Numbered from the stretch's first letter, positions 23,848-32,752 are shown. The stretch: DNA of 56,428 nt from an uncultured bacterium (GCA_902777605.1 CACYUI010000008.1:1-56428), one strand, 5' to 3'. The notes: generated from the sequence alone by a model not told the origin. Numbers and translations are program-made.

Positions 23848-25389
23848 ATGAATAATGCAGGACAAGCAATACACATAAAAAAAGAAATATTAGTAAGAAT
23901 AATAAAAGCATTCTTATCAGATGACTTTGAAGAACAAACAAGACTTATTCCATACGCAATGCGTCCAAAGGGAATGGAAGTTCCTTATAGATGCTGTGTG
24001 TATAAAGAAAGAGCTATTATTAAAGATAGAGTAATAGCCGGATTAGGTTTTCCGATAGAAGAAGATGATGAAACCGTTTCTTTAGCTAAATATGCTAAGA
24101 AAGCTATTGAAAGAAAAGAAATCGATGAGAAAAATTTAACTGTTTTGCAGGCTGCTTGTAAAGGGTGCGCTACAAACAGAATTTATGTTACCGACCTATG
24201 TCAAGGCTGCGTTGCAAGGTCTTGTCAAACTGCTTGTAAATTTGGCGCTATATCAATGGTAAACGGTAAATCGGTTATAGATGATTCTAAATGTAAGAAA
24301 TGTAAGATGTGCGTTAATGCATGCCCATATAACGCAATTGTAAAAATAACAGTTCCTTGTGAAGACTCTTGTCCTGTTGGTGCAATTAAAAAAGATGAAA
24401 CAGGTTTTGCAAGTATTGATGCGGATAAATGCATAAACTGCGGAAGGTGTACAGCCGCTTGTCCGTTTGGAGCAGTACATGAGAAGAGTCAAATAATCGA
24501 CATCTTGAAAGCTATAAAATCAAATAAAAAAGTAATAGCAATGATTGCTCCATCTATTGCCGGACAATTCCCGGGAAATATTTATCAGCTTAAATCTGCT
24601 ATTATAGCAGCAGGTTTTGATGATGTTTATGAAGTTGCTCAAGGTGCAGATATTACGGCTAATAATGAAGCAAAAGAATTTACGGAAAGAATGGCAGAAT
24701 CAAAAGAAAAACAATCCGAATGGATTAATGAATGGGTAAATGAAGGGGGTTACGGAGAAAATCCTGAGGCAGGTGAAGAAAAAACAGTACAGCATTTTAT
24801 GACTACTTCTTGCTGTGCAGGTTATAACCAACTTATCAAAAAACATTTGCCTGAAATAAAACCATTTGTATCTGATACAGGGACACCGCTATATTATACA
24901 GCACAAATCGTTAATAAAGAATTCCCTGATGCAATAACTGTATTTGTAAGTCCTTGTGTAGCAAAGCGTGCGGAAGGTTTTGAGAACCCGAATGTAGATT
25001 ATGTAATGAACTATGAAGAGTTGGGTGCTCTATTTGTAGCTAAAAAAATCCAAATTACTGAGATGGAGGAGAGTAAATATGTAAAAGAATCTTCTAAACA
25101 GGCTCGTAATTTTGGTTTCTCCGGCGGTGTTGCAGAATCTGTTAAGGCATCTTTAAGAGATGAAAGTGCCGTAAAACCTTTTGTTATAAATGGTTTAAAT
25201 AAAGAAAGCATAAGACAACTTAAAAAATTTGCAACAACAGGTGAGTGTGAAGGCGGTTGTAATTTAATAGAAGTTATGTGCTGCGAAGGCGGTTGTATCG
25301 GTGGTAATGCGACTATGAATAATCAAAAAACCGCAAAAAAACTTATTGACCAGCTTGCAGCTAATAGTCAGGATATAGAAAAAATATAA
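23848..25389 (+). CDS. [FeFe] hydrogenase, group B-like, monomeric
   Basis: 513 residues. The N-terminal about 90 residues are followed by a cysteine-rich region with three ferredoxin-like [4Fe-4S] motifs (GCVARSCQTAC, CKKCKMCVNAC, CINCGRCTAAC; about 110-210). The H-cluster domain follows: C323 in TTSCCAGYNQLI (the proton-relay C322 is present), C370 in SPCVAKR, C479 and C483 in MCCEGGCIGG. The TSCCAGY variant differs from the TSCCPxW of bidirectional group A enzymes and fits what is called group B. It likely evolves H2 from reduced ferredoxin. Maturases HydE, HydF and HydG are not in the window and must be elsewhere if it is active. It is followed 25 bp later by an alcohol dehydrogenase. Confidence 0.92.
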   Translation: MNNAGQAIHIKKEILVRIIKAFLSDDFEEQTRLIPYAMRPKGMEVPYRCCVYKERAIIKDRVIAGLGFPIEEDDETVSLAKYAKKAIERKEIDEKNLTVLQAACKGCATNRIYVTDLCQGCVARSCQTACKFGAISMVNGKSVIDDSKCKKCKMCVNACPYNAIVKITVPCEDSCPVGAIKKDETGFASIDADKCINCGRCTAACPFGAVHEKSQIIDILKAIKSNKKVIAMIAPSIAGQFPGNIYQLKSAIIAAGFDDVYEVAQGADITANNEAKEFTERMAESKEKQSEWINEWVNEGGYGENPEAGEEKTVQHFMTTSCCAGYNQLIKKHLPEIKPFVSDTGTPLYYTAQIVNKEFPDAITVFVSPCVAKRAEGFENPNVDYVMNYEELGALFVAKKIQITEMEESKYVKESSKQARNFGFSGGVAESVKASLRDESAVKPFVINGLNKESIRQLKKFATTGECEGGCNLIEVMCCEGGCIGGNATMNNQKTAKKLIDQLAANSQDIEKI

Positions 25390-25414
25390 TATATGTTAGT
25401 GAAGGAGAGCTTAT

Positions 25415-26620
25415 ATGATTAATTGGGAAAAAGACATTAACATTAATGAAGTTAAAGAAATCAGAACACGCAGCTGCGTTTATTTTGGGTGTGGCGCAAT
25501 ACAAAAAATAAATGACATTGCAAAAATTTATGCAGACAGAGGAATTGATAAAGTTATTGTTATGTCAGGAAGAAACGCATACAAATCAACAGGTGCTTGG
25601 GATGTAGTAGAAAAAGCATTAAAAGATAACAATATCGGTTATATAAACTATGATAAGGTCACTCCGAACCCGACAACTGATGCAATTGATGAAGCAGCAA
25701 AAATGGGCAGAGAATTTGGCGCAAAAGCTGTTATAACTATTGGCGGCGGTTCTCCGACTGATGCAGGTAAATCAGTTGCAATTCTTTTAAAATACCCGCA
25801 AGAAACAGGCAGCAGCTTGTATGAATTTAAGTTTACTCCTACAGAAGCAGTGCCTGTAGTAGCAATAAATTTAACTCACGGAACAGGAAGTGAAACAAAC
25901 AGATTTGCAGTTGCAACAATTTTAGAAAAGAATTATAAGCCCGCCATTGCTTATGATTGCATATATCCTGAGTTTGCAATTGATGACCCTGATTTGATGA
26001 CAGGTTTATCTCCAAAACAAACCCGCTATGTTTCAATTGATGCAGTAAACCATGTAGTAGAGGCTGCAACTTCTGTTGTTGCATCACCTTATACGGTTAC
26101 TCTTGCGAGAGAAGTAATTGAACTTGTCGGAAAGTATTTACCAAAAGCAATTGCTAATCCTCAAGACAGAGAGGCAAGGTATTTCTTATGCTACGCGGCT
26201 ATGATTGGCGGTGTTGGTTTTGATAATGGTTTGTTACATTACACCCACGCACTTGAACACCCGCTCAGTGCTATGAAACCTGATTTTTCTCATGGCTTGG
26301 GACTTGCAATTCTTCTTCCTGCGGTAATAAGAAATATTTATCCTGCAAAAGCAAATACACTTGCTTATATCTTAGAGCCGATTGTAAAAGGATTATCAGG
26401 AGATGCTTCTGATACAGAAAAAGCTGCAGAAGGAGTATACAACTGGCTTAAATCGGTTGATGTTCCTAACAAATTAAAAGACGAAGGTTTTACGGAAAGT
26501 GATGTGGAAAAACTTACTGAACTTGCATTTGCTACACCATCTCTTGACGGACTTTTAGGCATAGCACCGACAAAAGCTACCAAAGAAGCTGTTGCGGTAA
26601 TATATAGAGAATCATTGTAA
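25415..26620 (+). CDS. Iron-containing alcohol dehydrogenase
   Basis: 401 residues, normal for the family. GGGSPTDAGKS is the NAD(P)-binding glycine motif, NLTHGTGSETNRFA is the second family motif, and the metal ligands are in IDAVNHVVEA (D, H) and HALEHPLSAMKPDFSHG (two H). It interconverts an aldehyde and a primary alcohol. AAGGAGAGC precedes the ATG. It is the last gene of the rex-hydrogenase operon and is followed by a strong hairpin, so its expression is tied to redox state. It shares the fold but not the context of the C-terminal half of AdhE. Confidence 0.92.
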   Translation: MINWEKDININEVKEIRTRSCVYFGCGAIQKINDIAKIYADRGIDKVIVMSGRNAYKSTGAWDVVEKALKDNNIGYINYDKVTPNPTTDAIDEAAKMGREFGAKAVITIGGGSPTDAGKSVAILLKYPQETGSSLYEFKFTPTEAVPVVAINLTHGTGSETNRFAVATILEKNYKPAIAYDCIYPEFAIDDPDLMTGLSPKQTRYVSIDAVNHVVEAATSVVASPYTVTLAREVIELVGKYLPKAIANPQDREARYFLCYAAMIGGVGFDNGLLHYTHALEHPLSAMKPDFSHGLGLAILLPAVIRNIYPAKANTLAYILEPIVKGLSGDASDTEKAAEGVYNWLKSVDVPNKLKDEGFTESDVEKLTELAFATPSLDGLLGIAPTKATKEAVAVIYRESL

Positions 26621-26638
26621 AAAAATTTAATTAAAAGT

Positions 26639-26673
26639 GAGAAACGGCGCGGCAAAATGCCGCGCCGTTTCTC
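26639..26673 (+). terminator. GC-rich hairpin ending the rex-hydrogenase operon
   Basis: A perfect 16-bp stem GAGAAACGGCGCGGCA (26639-26654) / TGCCGCGCCGTTTCTC (26658-26673) has a 3-nt AAA loop. The following AACAATTTTCC is a weak T-tract, so it may be a poor intrinsic terminator but a strong RNA-stabilising 3' end. Its GC content is strikingly above the local background. Confidence 0.8.
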
Positions 26674-26760
26674 AACAATTTTCCTATTTACAAAACATAC
26701 AAACCGCCAAGCCGTCATGTACCCCTTTGCGTGTTTTCAAATATATGTTAAAATATAAAT

Positions 26761-27567
26761 ATGAAGTCAATAAAAGAAGTTTCGGTAGAATCAAAGATTC
26801 TCAAAAGATTACAAGATTATCCCAAATGCGTTGAGCTGGTAAATTATCTCTTCAAGGATGCAGAACTTCAGGAGATGCAGGATTATGCCAACAATGTATC
26901 AATAAAAAGACTGGGATATAACGACCACGGACCTGTACATATGAGACAGGTTACGGCAAATGCTATAAAAATGCTGAATATTTTACACGAAGCAGGTATT
27001 CAAACTTCAATTGAAGCAGAAGAAATCGGTTGCTTTGAAGATAGTTTGTGTGCAGTAATTATAGCAGGCTTAATGCATGATTTGGGTATGATGATTGGAA
27101 GACAAGGACATGAACAGATGTCCGTAATCCTTGCAAAACCTCTTATTGAAAGAGCTGTAATGCATATTTTTCCTGATAATTTGCACAGAAGAACTATTAT
27201 TAAATCTGTTGCCATAGAATCTATCATTGGACATATGGCATCCAGAAAAATTCATTCTATTGAAGCAGGTATCATATTAATTGCAGACGGTTGTGATATG
27301 ACAAAGGGCAGGGCGCGTATTCCTTTGGCTTTAAATACAACTCCAAAAGTCGGTGATATCCATAAATATTCTGCTCACGCAATTGAAAGAATAGGTATTC
27401 ACAGAGGTGAAAATAAGCCTATAAGAATTGATATTGAAATGTCGGCAGAAGTAGGATTTTTCCAAATAGAAGAAGTTTTGATTACAAAAATTGATATGAG
27501 TCCTTCAAAACAGTTTGTAGAGCTATATGCAGGAGTAACAGGTCAAGAGCCTAAGTGTTATTTATAG
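26761..27567 (+). CDS. HD-domain metal-dependent phosphohydrolase
   Basis: 268 residues. HD-superfamily metal ligands: H56 and H60 in NDHGPVHMRQV, H106-D107 in AGLMHDLGM, a further His in GRQGHEQMSV and IIGHMASRK, and a late Asp in IADGCDMTKGRARI. The last third (about 195-268) is beta-rich and not part of the HD core. HD proteins cleave phosphodiesters or phosphomonoesters of nucleotides; the substrate cannot be assigned, and no HD-GYP motif is present. No strong Shine-Dalgarno is seen before ATG 26761, and TATAAA-like sequence lies directly upstream, so translation from a short or absent leader is possible. It appears monocistronic. Confidence 0.8.
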   Translation: MKSIKEVSVESKILKRLQDYPKCVELVNYLFKDAELQEMQDYANNVSIKRLGYNDHGPVHMRQVTANAIKMLNILHEAGIQTSIEAEEIGCFEDSLCAVIIAGLMHDLGMMIGRQGHEQMSVILAKPLIERAVMHIFPDNLHRRTIIKSVAIESIIGHMASRKIHSIEAGIILIADGCDMTKGRARIPLALNTTPKVGDIHKYSAHAIERIGIHRGENKPIRIDIEMSAEVGFFQIEEVLITKIDMSPSKQFVELYAGVTGQEPKCYL

Positions 27568-27638
27568 GACTTAATTAATTGTAAATATGTTGATTAATTT
27601 TAAAATTCTGCTAAGATAAAATTAGCACTTTTAAAAAA

Positions 27639-27842
27639 TAATACAGGCAAAAGAAGAGTATATAAATGCTCTGCCATTTTTGGCTTTCAATTATATGTTT
27701 TCACTAACATGAAAGGAGGTGAAAATGTTAGTTGAAATCAACGAAAAAGAGTTAATACTGTTAATAGTATTAACTCTCGCACTCAAATCCCTAATTAATT
27801 AGGGTACGGGTGAGGGTGTTTGCGTCACCCTTGCCTGTATTA
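27639..27842 (+). ncRNA. Candidate structured RNA / mobile-like element with a 12-bp closing stem
   Basis: TAATACAGGCAA (27639-27650) is exactly complementary to TTGCCTGTATTA (27831-27842). Within this 204-nt unit lie: ACTAACAT/ATGTTAGT (27703-27710/27725-27732), whose 14-nt loop holds a perfect AAAGGAGGTG Shine-Dalgarno; an 11-bp stem GAGTTAATACT/AGTATTAACTC (27749-27759/27766-27776); a 16-nt palindrome CCCTAATTAATTAGGG (27789-27804); and AGGGTG/CACCCT (27813-27818/27826-27831). It could be a multi-branched leader RNA of prmA, which begins 40 nt downstream, or a small non-autonomous mobile element. It matches no RNA family I recognise. Confidence 0.5.
27725..27802 (+). CDS. 25-residue hydrophobic small protein or leader peptide
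   Basis: An ATG at 27725 with an ideal AAAGGAGGTGAAA Shine-Dalgarno opens 25 codons ending at TAG 27800-27802. The peptide has a charged start (VEINEKE) and then a hydrophobic run ELILLIVLTLALKSLI long enough to span or lie in a membrane. The start codon is part of a stem and the Shine-Dalgarno is in its loop. The size and composition resemble small hydrophobic type I toxins, and the surrounding hairpins resemble attenuator leaders; neither is proven. The strength of the Shine-Dalgarno is the main reason to call it. Confidence 0.5.
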   Translation: MLVEINEKELILLIVLTLALKSLIN

Positions 27843-27881
27843 ATATTTTAACCTATTATTTAAAAAAAACAAGGGGCAATA

Positions 27882-28775
27882 ATGAATAATTATTATGAAT
27901 TAAAAATAGCTATTAATCCTGATATGGAGGACATAGTATCGGATATTTGTTTTACAAATTTTGATTGTGAAGGTGTGGTTTTAGAGGAAGAAACATATAA
28001 AGATTTGGTTATGACCTCTACCACAAAAGGCAATTTGAGAGTGTTTTTGACATCTGTTGACAGAAATCCTATAGAGGTTCTAAAAACTGAGAGAGAACTC
28101 CTTAAGTCAAGAGGTTTTTCTGATGAAGAACTGGGAAGCTGGGAAGTTTCTCTTGACGAAAAGGAAAATCAGGATTGGTCAAAAAAATGGAAAGAAAAAT
28201 GGACTGTAACCCATGTAACGGATAAGATTGCGGTTGTTCCAAGCTGGCTGAGTTATACTCCAAAAAAAGATGAAGTTACAATAACACTTGACCCCGGATG
28301 TGCTTTCGGAACAGGCACACACCAAACTACACAACTTTGTATGAAGGCTTTGGAAAAATATCTTAAAAAGGGTGATACAGTAGCTGATATCGGTATGGGT
28401 TCAGGCATTTTGGGAATTTTAGCCAAAAAGCTTGGTGCATCTGCAGTTTACGGGTGTGATATTGATGATACCGTAATAGATGTTGCAAAAGAAAATGCCA
28501 AAATTAACGAAGTAAATGATATAACTTTTGAATTGAATACGGCTGATAAGATAAAAGAAAAATACGATTTTGTTTGTGCAAATATTTTGCATAATGTTTT
28601 GGCTGAAATTATGGGTGATTTGAAAAACATTATGAAAGATGGCGGAATAATGTCACTCAGCGGAATTTTGGACGAAAAGAAGCCTGTTGTTCTTGATGCA
28701 ATTTCTAAAAATGGGTTGAAAATTATTGACACCATCAAACAAGACCAATGGATTTCTTTTGTGGTAACAAATTAA
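27882..28775 (+). CDS. prmA: Ribosomal protein L11 methyltransferase
   Basis: 297 residues, the normal length. The N-terminal about 95-residue substrate-recognition domain ends in the acidic WSKKWKEKW segment. The methyltransferase domain shows LDPGCAFGTGTHQTT (the PrmA hallmark), motif I VADIGMGSGILGILA, motif II acidic YGCDIDD, and CANILHNVL for motif IV (NxxxN/D type). It methylates L11 on several amino groups using SAM. The AAGGGGCAAT Shine-Dalgarno supports ATG 27882. It lies 20 bp before priA and is probably co-transcribed, downstream of the structured element at 27639-27842. Confidence 0.95.
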   Translation: MNNYYELKIAINPDMEDIVSDICFTNFDCEGVVLEEETYKDLVMTSTTKGNLRVFLTSVDRNPIEVLKTERELLKSRGFSDEELGSWEVSLDEKENQDWSKKWKEKWTVTHVTDKIAVVPSWLSYTPKKDEVTITLDPGCAFGTGTHQTTQLCMKALEKYLKKGDTVADIGMGSGILGILAKKLGASAVYGCDIDDTVIDVAKENAKINEVNDITFELNTADKIKEKYDFVCANILHNVLAEIMGDLKNIMKDGGIMSLSGILDEKKPVVLDAISKNGLKIIDTIKQDQWISFVVTN

Positions 28776-28795
28776 TTTAGTGTATAATAAATTTA

Positions 28796-31000
28796 ATGAA
28801 ATATGCACTTGTTTTAGTAAATATTAAGGGATTGGGAGTAAAGACTTTCAGCTACGCAATACCTGATGAGATGAGAGAGATTTTGCAAATCGGTCAGGCT
28901 GTTCTTGTGCCTTTTGGAAGACAGGGACTTATTAATGCTTTTGTTGTAGGTTTTTCTGATTATGTAACAGGAGATTTCAGGGTAAAGAAGATTAACAGAA
29001 TTCTTGACGAAACTCCGCTTTTTTCACTTAAATACTTAAAACTTCTTGAATGGGTTGCAAATTATTACTGTACTGATTTTGTAACGGTTCTAAATGCTGC
29101 ACTTCCTATGAAGCTTATAGAAAAAAATGCAAAATTTGAACTGGCGGTCTCTTTAATTAAAAAAGACGGGGAAGGGCTGACAAAAAGACAAAAAGAAATA
29201 TTAGAAATTTTGGAAACAAGGGGAAATTGCTCGCTGATAGAGTTTGAAGAGATTGCCAAAACGACTCGTGCAACAATGAAAAAACTTGCAGAAAACGGTT
29301 TTGTAAAAATTGAAGAAGAGTATATCTACAGAAACCCGCTTTATATTTTCAAAGATATTGAAACAGAACCTCTTTTTGAACTTCAGGGAGAACAAATAAC
29401 AGCTTATGAAGGAATAAAGGCAAAATTTAAATCGCCCAATCCTATACTTTTGCATGGTGTAACCGCATCCGGCAAAACAGAAGTTTATTTCAAACTTATA
29501 AAAGATGTAATTGATTCGGGAAAAAATGTTTTGTTCTTGGCACCCGAAATTGCGCTGGCATCTCAGTTGACTAAAAGACTTGCAAAAAAATTCGGAATAA
29601 AAGATGTGGCGATTTGGCACAGCAGTATTTCTGACGGCGAAAAGTATGATGTATGGCAAAGGCTCTATAAAAACGAAATTAAAATTCTGGCAGGTGCTCG
29701 TTCTGCCGTATTTGCACCGCTTCAAAATATAGGTTTAATTATTATTGATGAGGAGCATGAAGGAGCTTATAAACAAACAAACCCTGCTCCAAGATATGAT
29801 GCAAGAGTAGTTGCCAAAAGGCTTGCACAGTTTTATCAGGCACCGCTGATTTTAGGTTCTGCAACCCCTGATGTTTCAACTTATTATTATGCAACTAATA
29901 ATAACAATCTTTTTGAAATGAGAAAAAGGTTTAATAACTCTCCTTTGGCACTTCCTCAGGTTATTAATATGCAAGAGTACGGAAAAGCATCATATAAGGG
30001 CATAATTTCTAAACCTTTGCAAACAGAAATAACTGAAACTTTGGAGAGAGGTCAGCAAGTAATTCTTCTTATGAACAGAAGAGGTTATTCCACATACACT
30101 CAATGCAAAGCCTGCGGAACTGTAATTGAGTGCCCTGACTGTTCTATTCCGATGATTTGGCATACAAGTATAAAGCAGTTGAAATGCCACTATTGCAACA
30201 AGGAAATGTCATTCCCTGATTATTGTCCCTCATGTGGAAGCGATGCTCTGACAACATCAGGAGTAGGAACACAAAAAATAGAAGTCTTGATAAAAGAATT
30301 GTATCCCGAAGCAAGAGTTGAAAGAATTGACAGTGATATTTTAACCAAAAAAAATGCTCATATTGAACTTTTGAGCAAATTTCAAAAGGGTGAAATTGAT
30401 ATTTTAGTCGGCACTCAAATGATTGCTAAGGGATTAGACAATCCTAATGTTACTCTTGTCGGAGTTTTGAGCGCAGATTCAGGCTTTAATGTTCCCGATT
30501 ACAGAGCCTCGGAAAGAGGGTTCCAATTGTTGACTCAAGTTGCAGGAAGAGCAGGAAGAGGAGAATTTAAAGGAAAAGTTTTATTCCAAACATATAACCC
30601 CGATTATTATGCTTTTCAAACAGCAAAATCTCAAAACTATGAAAAGTTTTTTGAAACAGAAATCAAATCCAGACAAGAATTTGACTATCCGCCATTCAGC
30701 CAAATTATAAGAGTTATTCTTTCTTCGGAAAACAATTTTAGGGCAGAAAAATCCGCAATGGAAATTGCAATGAGATTAAACACCATGACAGAAAAATTTG
30801 GCTTTAGCGAATATGTTGAAACTCTTGGTCCAACACCATGTGTTATAGAAAAAATTAACGGCTTTTATCGTTTCCAAATTCTTATAAAAAACAAACTTTC
30901 TCAAAAAGGACACGATTTTGTATCTAAATTTTTTAGCAAAATAAGTATGCCAAAAGATATAAGAATGGCGATTGATGTTGATCCTTTAGATATTTTATAG
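28796..31000 (+). CDS. priA: Primosomal replication-restart helicase PriA
   Basis: 734 residues. N-terminal DNA 3'-end-binding domain (about 1-105), helicase core with Walker A GVTASGKTEVYF, DEEH box (IIIDEEHEGAYKQ), GSATPDVSTYY, and the PriA zinc region with eight cysteines from CKACGTVIECPDCSIP to CHYCNKEM and CPSCGS. Motif V/VI: VGTQMIAKGLDNPNV and TQVAGRAGRGEFKG. It reloads the replisome at stalled forks. Its 3' end overlaps the convergent rpe gene by 6 bp. No good Shine-Dalgarno precedes the ATG, only AT-rich sequence with a TATAAT-like box, so it may use a short leader or be coupled to prmA. Confidence 0.96.
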   Translation: MKYALVLVNIKGLGVKTFSYAIPDEMREILQIGQAVLVPFGRQGLINAFVVGFSDYVTGDFRVKKINRILDETPLFSLKYLKLLEWVANYYCTDFVTVLNAALPMKLIEKNAKFELAVSLIKKDGEGLTKRQKEILEILETRGNCSLIEFEEIAKTTRATMKKLAENGFVKIEEEYIYRNPLYIFKDIETEPLFELQGEQITAYEGIKAKFKSPNPILLHGVTASGKTEVYFKLIKDVIDSGKNVLFLAPEIALASQLTKRLAKKFGIKDVAIWHSSISDGEKYDVWQRLYKNEIKILAGARSAVFAPLQNIGLIIIDEEHEGAYKQTNPAPRYDARVVAKRLAQFYQAPLILGSATPDVSTYYYATNNNNLFEMRKRFNNSPLALPQVINMQEYGKASYKGIISKPLQTEITETLERGQQVILLMNRRGYSTYTQCKACGTVIECPDCSIPMIWHTSIKQLKCHYCNKEMSFPDYCPSCGSDALTTSGVGTQKIEVLIKELYPEARVERIDSDILTKKNAHIELLSKFQKGEIDILVGTQMIAKGLDNPNVTLVGVLSADSGFNVPDYRASERGFQLLTQVAGRAGRGEFKGKVLFQTYNPDYYAFQTAKSQNYEKFFETEIKSRQEFDYPPFSQIIRVILSSENNFRAEKSAMEIAMRLNTMTEKFGFSEYVETLGPTPCVIEKINGFYRFQILIKNKLSQKGHDFVSKFFSKISMPKDIRMAIDVDPLDIL

Positions 31001-31642
31001 CAAGCTCTCTATTGCTTTTTTGTAATCATTACTTCCATATATATAACTGCCTGCGACAAGAGAAGTTGCGCCTAAAGATTTGCATATCTTTGCCGTGATA
31101 TTATTGACTCCTCCGTCAACTTGAATAATTAGATTATCAGGCGCTTTTTCTTTTATTTTTGGAATTTTAAGAGCACAATCATGCATAAACTCCTGTCCGC
31201 CAAAACCGGGTTCTACAGTCATGACTAAGACTAAATCAATATCATTTAAAAACGGAAATATTTCTTCGGGTTTTGTTTTTGGCTTTATTGATAAACCCGC
31301 TTTTATTCCAAAACTTTTAATTAAATTAATAACTTCTCTCACATGCTGCTCGTTTTTGCATGCTTCATAGTGAAAAGTTAAAATGTCAGAGCCTGCTTTT
31401 GCAAATGGTTCTATATACTTTTCAGGATTTTCTATCATTAAATGAGTATCAAGAATTAAATCCGTAACCTTTCTTAGTGATTTAACAACAGGAACTCCTA
31501 TTGTAATATTAGGTACAAAATGCCCATCCATTACATCAACATGTATCCATTTGGCGCCTGCATATTGCACAGCTTGAATTTCTTGTTCTAAATTTGCAAA
31601 ATTTGCAGATAATATTGATGGTGAAATTATTACATCATTCAT
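30995..31642 (-). CDS. rpe: Ribulose-phosphate 3-epimerase
   Basis: 215 residues, a complete small TIM barrel. Motifs: SPSILSANFANLEQEI at the start, HVDVMDGHFVPNITIG (metal His/Asp), DTHLMIENPEKYI, HYEAC, VLVMTVEPGFGGQEF, and IQVDGGVN with the catalytic Asp. It interconverts ribulose-5-P and xylulose-5-P in the pentose phosphate pathway. It is convergent with priA, with overlapping 3' ends and no terminator between them, so the two transcripts are antisense at their tails. Confidence 0.95.
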   Translation of the reverse strand: MNDVIISPSILSANFANLEQEIQAVQYAGAKWIHVDVMDGHFVPNITIGVPVVKSLRKVTDLILDTHLMIENPEKYIEPFAKAGSDILTFHYEACKNEQHVREVINLIKSFGIKAGLSIKPKTKPEEIFPFLNDIDLVLVMTVEPGFGGQEFMHDCALKIPKIKEKAPDNLIIQVDGGVNNITAKICKSLGATSLVAGSYIYGSNDYKKAIESLL

Positions 31643-31716
31643 ACTATTATTCTATCATATATATTGAAATTGAACTTATTTTTTAGTAAACTATTTAACA
31701 TTATAAGGATTGAAAT

Positions 31717-32076
31717 ATGGAAATAGAAGATTTAGAGCAAATAAAACATTATTTAAAAAGTTTACAAAAAGTTGTAACTTATGGTGCAGATTTTAAACTT
31801 TTTACGAACTATTTAATAAAAAAGAATAAGATAGATGATACATATGTATGTTTCCTATCATTGCTTCCAAAATCATTTAAGACAGCCATTAATATAAAAA
31901 AATTTGAGAAAGTTCCTTCTATTGTATATTATAAAATACTTTTCGATTCAATAAAAGGTAAATTTATTTTGAACAATGGTGTATATCTTGTAAATTATGA
32001 AAAAGCAGTTAATTGTATAAATGGACTTATAAATAATCTTGCAAAAGATATTGAATTTATTGAAAAAAATCTGTAA
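31717..32076 (+). CDS. Hypothetical protein, 119 residues
   Basis: It starts at ATG 31717 with AAGGATTGAAAT before it, a fair Shine-Dalgarno. It is lysine-rich, predicted mixed alpha, with no TM and no signal peptide. No family recognised. It is followed 76 bp later by a coiled-coil protein on the same strand, and separated from rpe by a divergent promoter region of about 75 bp. Cytoplasmic from composition; nothing further can be said. Confidence 0.6.
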   Translation: MEIEDLEQIKHYLKSLQKVVTYGADFKLFTNYLIKKNKIDDTYVCFLSLLPKSFKTAINIKKFEKVPSIVYYKILFDSIKGKFILNNGVYLVNYEKAVNCINGLINNLAKDIEFIEKNL

Positions 32077-32152
32077 TTATCCCATGCATTGACTTTTTTT
32101 GTTTGCTTGATGTACAATTTTATTGGCTATCATAAAATTTACGGAGCGAAAA

Positions 32153-32752
32153 ATGAATTCACAAAAAGATGTTATATACGGCTTGATGGGAGAGTTGGAA
32201 GATGCTTTAGACAGAGGATTTTCACCGTTTGGATACTATTCTATCGTTAAAAAAGATACAGTAACAAATCTTTTAGATAAGCTTTTTGCGGCACTACCTG
32301 ATGAGATTAAAGAAGCACGTGCATTGCTGAGAAGAAAAGATGAACTTCAGTATGAAGCACAACAAAAGGCTGAAAGCATTATTGCAGATGCTCAAAATGA
32401 AGCAAATAGACTGTTGAGTGAATCGGATTTGCTTAGAGCTGTTCAAAGAGAAGCAGAAAAAATTAAAGAGCAGGTTATTAATGACTGTGAAGAAATAAAG
32501 AGAAAAGCTGTAGAAGAAGCAGATGCTATAAGATTGCAAGCTGTAGAAGAAGCAAATAAAATCAAAGACGGAACATCTGTTATGGCAGAACAAATCCTTG
32601 CAAGCTTAGAGCATAATATGGCTCAAATGCAAGAAATTGTTAAAGACGGACAGGTTCAGTTGGAAAAGCGTAGAATGGAATCGGAAGAAAGTATGAGCGC
32701 TAATTATGTTAATCAGCGTCCTGAATATGCCCAAGATTTTAAAATGCAATAA
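32153..32752 (+). CDS. Coiled-coil protein, F-type ATP synthase b-subunit/DivIVA-like helix
   Basis: 199 residues from ATG 32153, chosen because ACGGAGCGAAAA precedes it and the upstream in-frame ATG at 32123 has none. The first about 60 residues are globular; about 60-190 form a long heptad-rich helix (QYEAQQKAESIIADAQNEAN, then KAVEEADAIRLQAVEEANKI) like those of the ATP synthase b stalk or DivIVA. No TM helix is present, so it is not subunit b itself. A structural or cell-division scaffold is possible. Function inferred weakly. Confidence 0.7.
   Translation: MNSQKDVIYGLMGELEDALDRGFSPFGYYSIVKKDTVTNLLDKLFAALPDEIKEARALLRRKDELQYEAQQKAESIIADAQNEANRLLSESDLLRAVQREAEKIKEQVINDCEEIKRKAVEEADAIRLQAVEEANKIKDGTSVMAEQILASLEHNMAQMQEIVKDGQVQLEKRRMESEESMSANYVNQRPEYAQDFKMQ

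Noticed and set aside
24225-24492. Minus-strand open frames inside the catalytic-type hydrogenase gene
   Set aside because: They lie fully within a well-supported gene with conserved cysteine motifs and show no Shine-Dalgarno or family features; they are antisense shadows.
25415-26620. Trimeric electron-bifurcating hydrogenase HydABC operon
   Set aside because: There is no NuoF-like flavoprotein subunit; the NuoE-like proteins are short and stand alone.
29201-29725. A 174-codon minus-strand open frame within priA
   Set aside because: Composition is Phe/Cys-rich with no domain; priA on the other strand has all helicase motifs.
32153-32752. ATP synthase b subunit
   Set aside because: The long heptad helix fits, but there is no N-terminal membrane helix and no other ATP synthase gene nearby.
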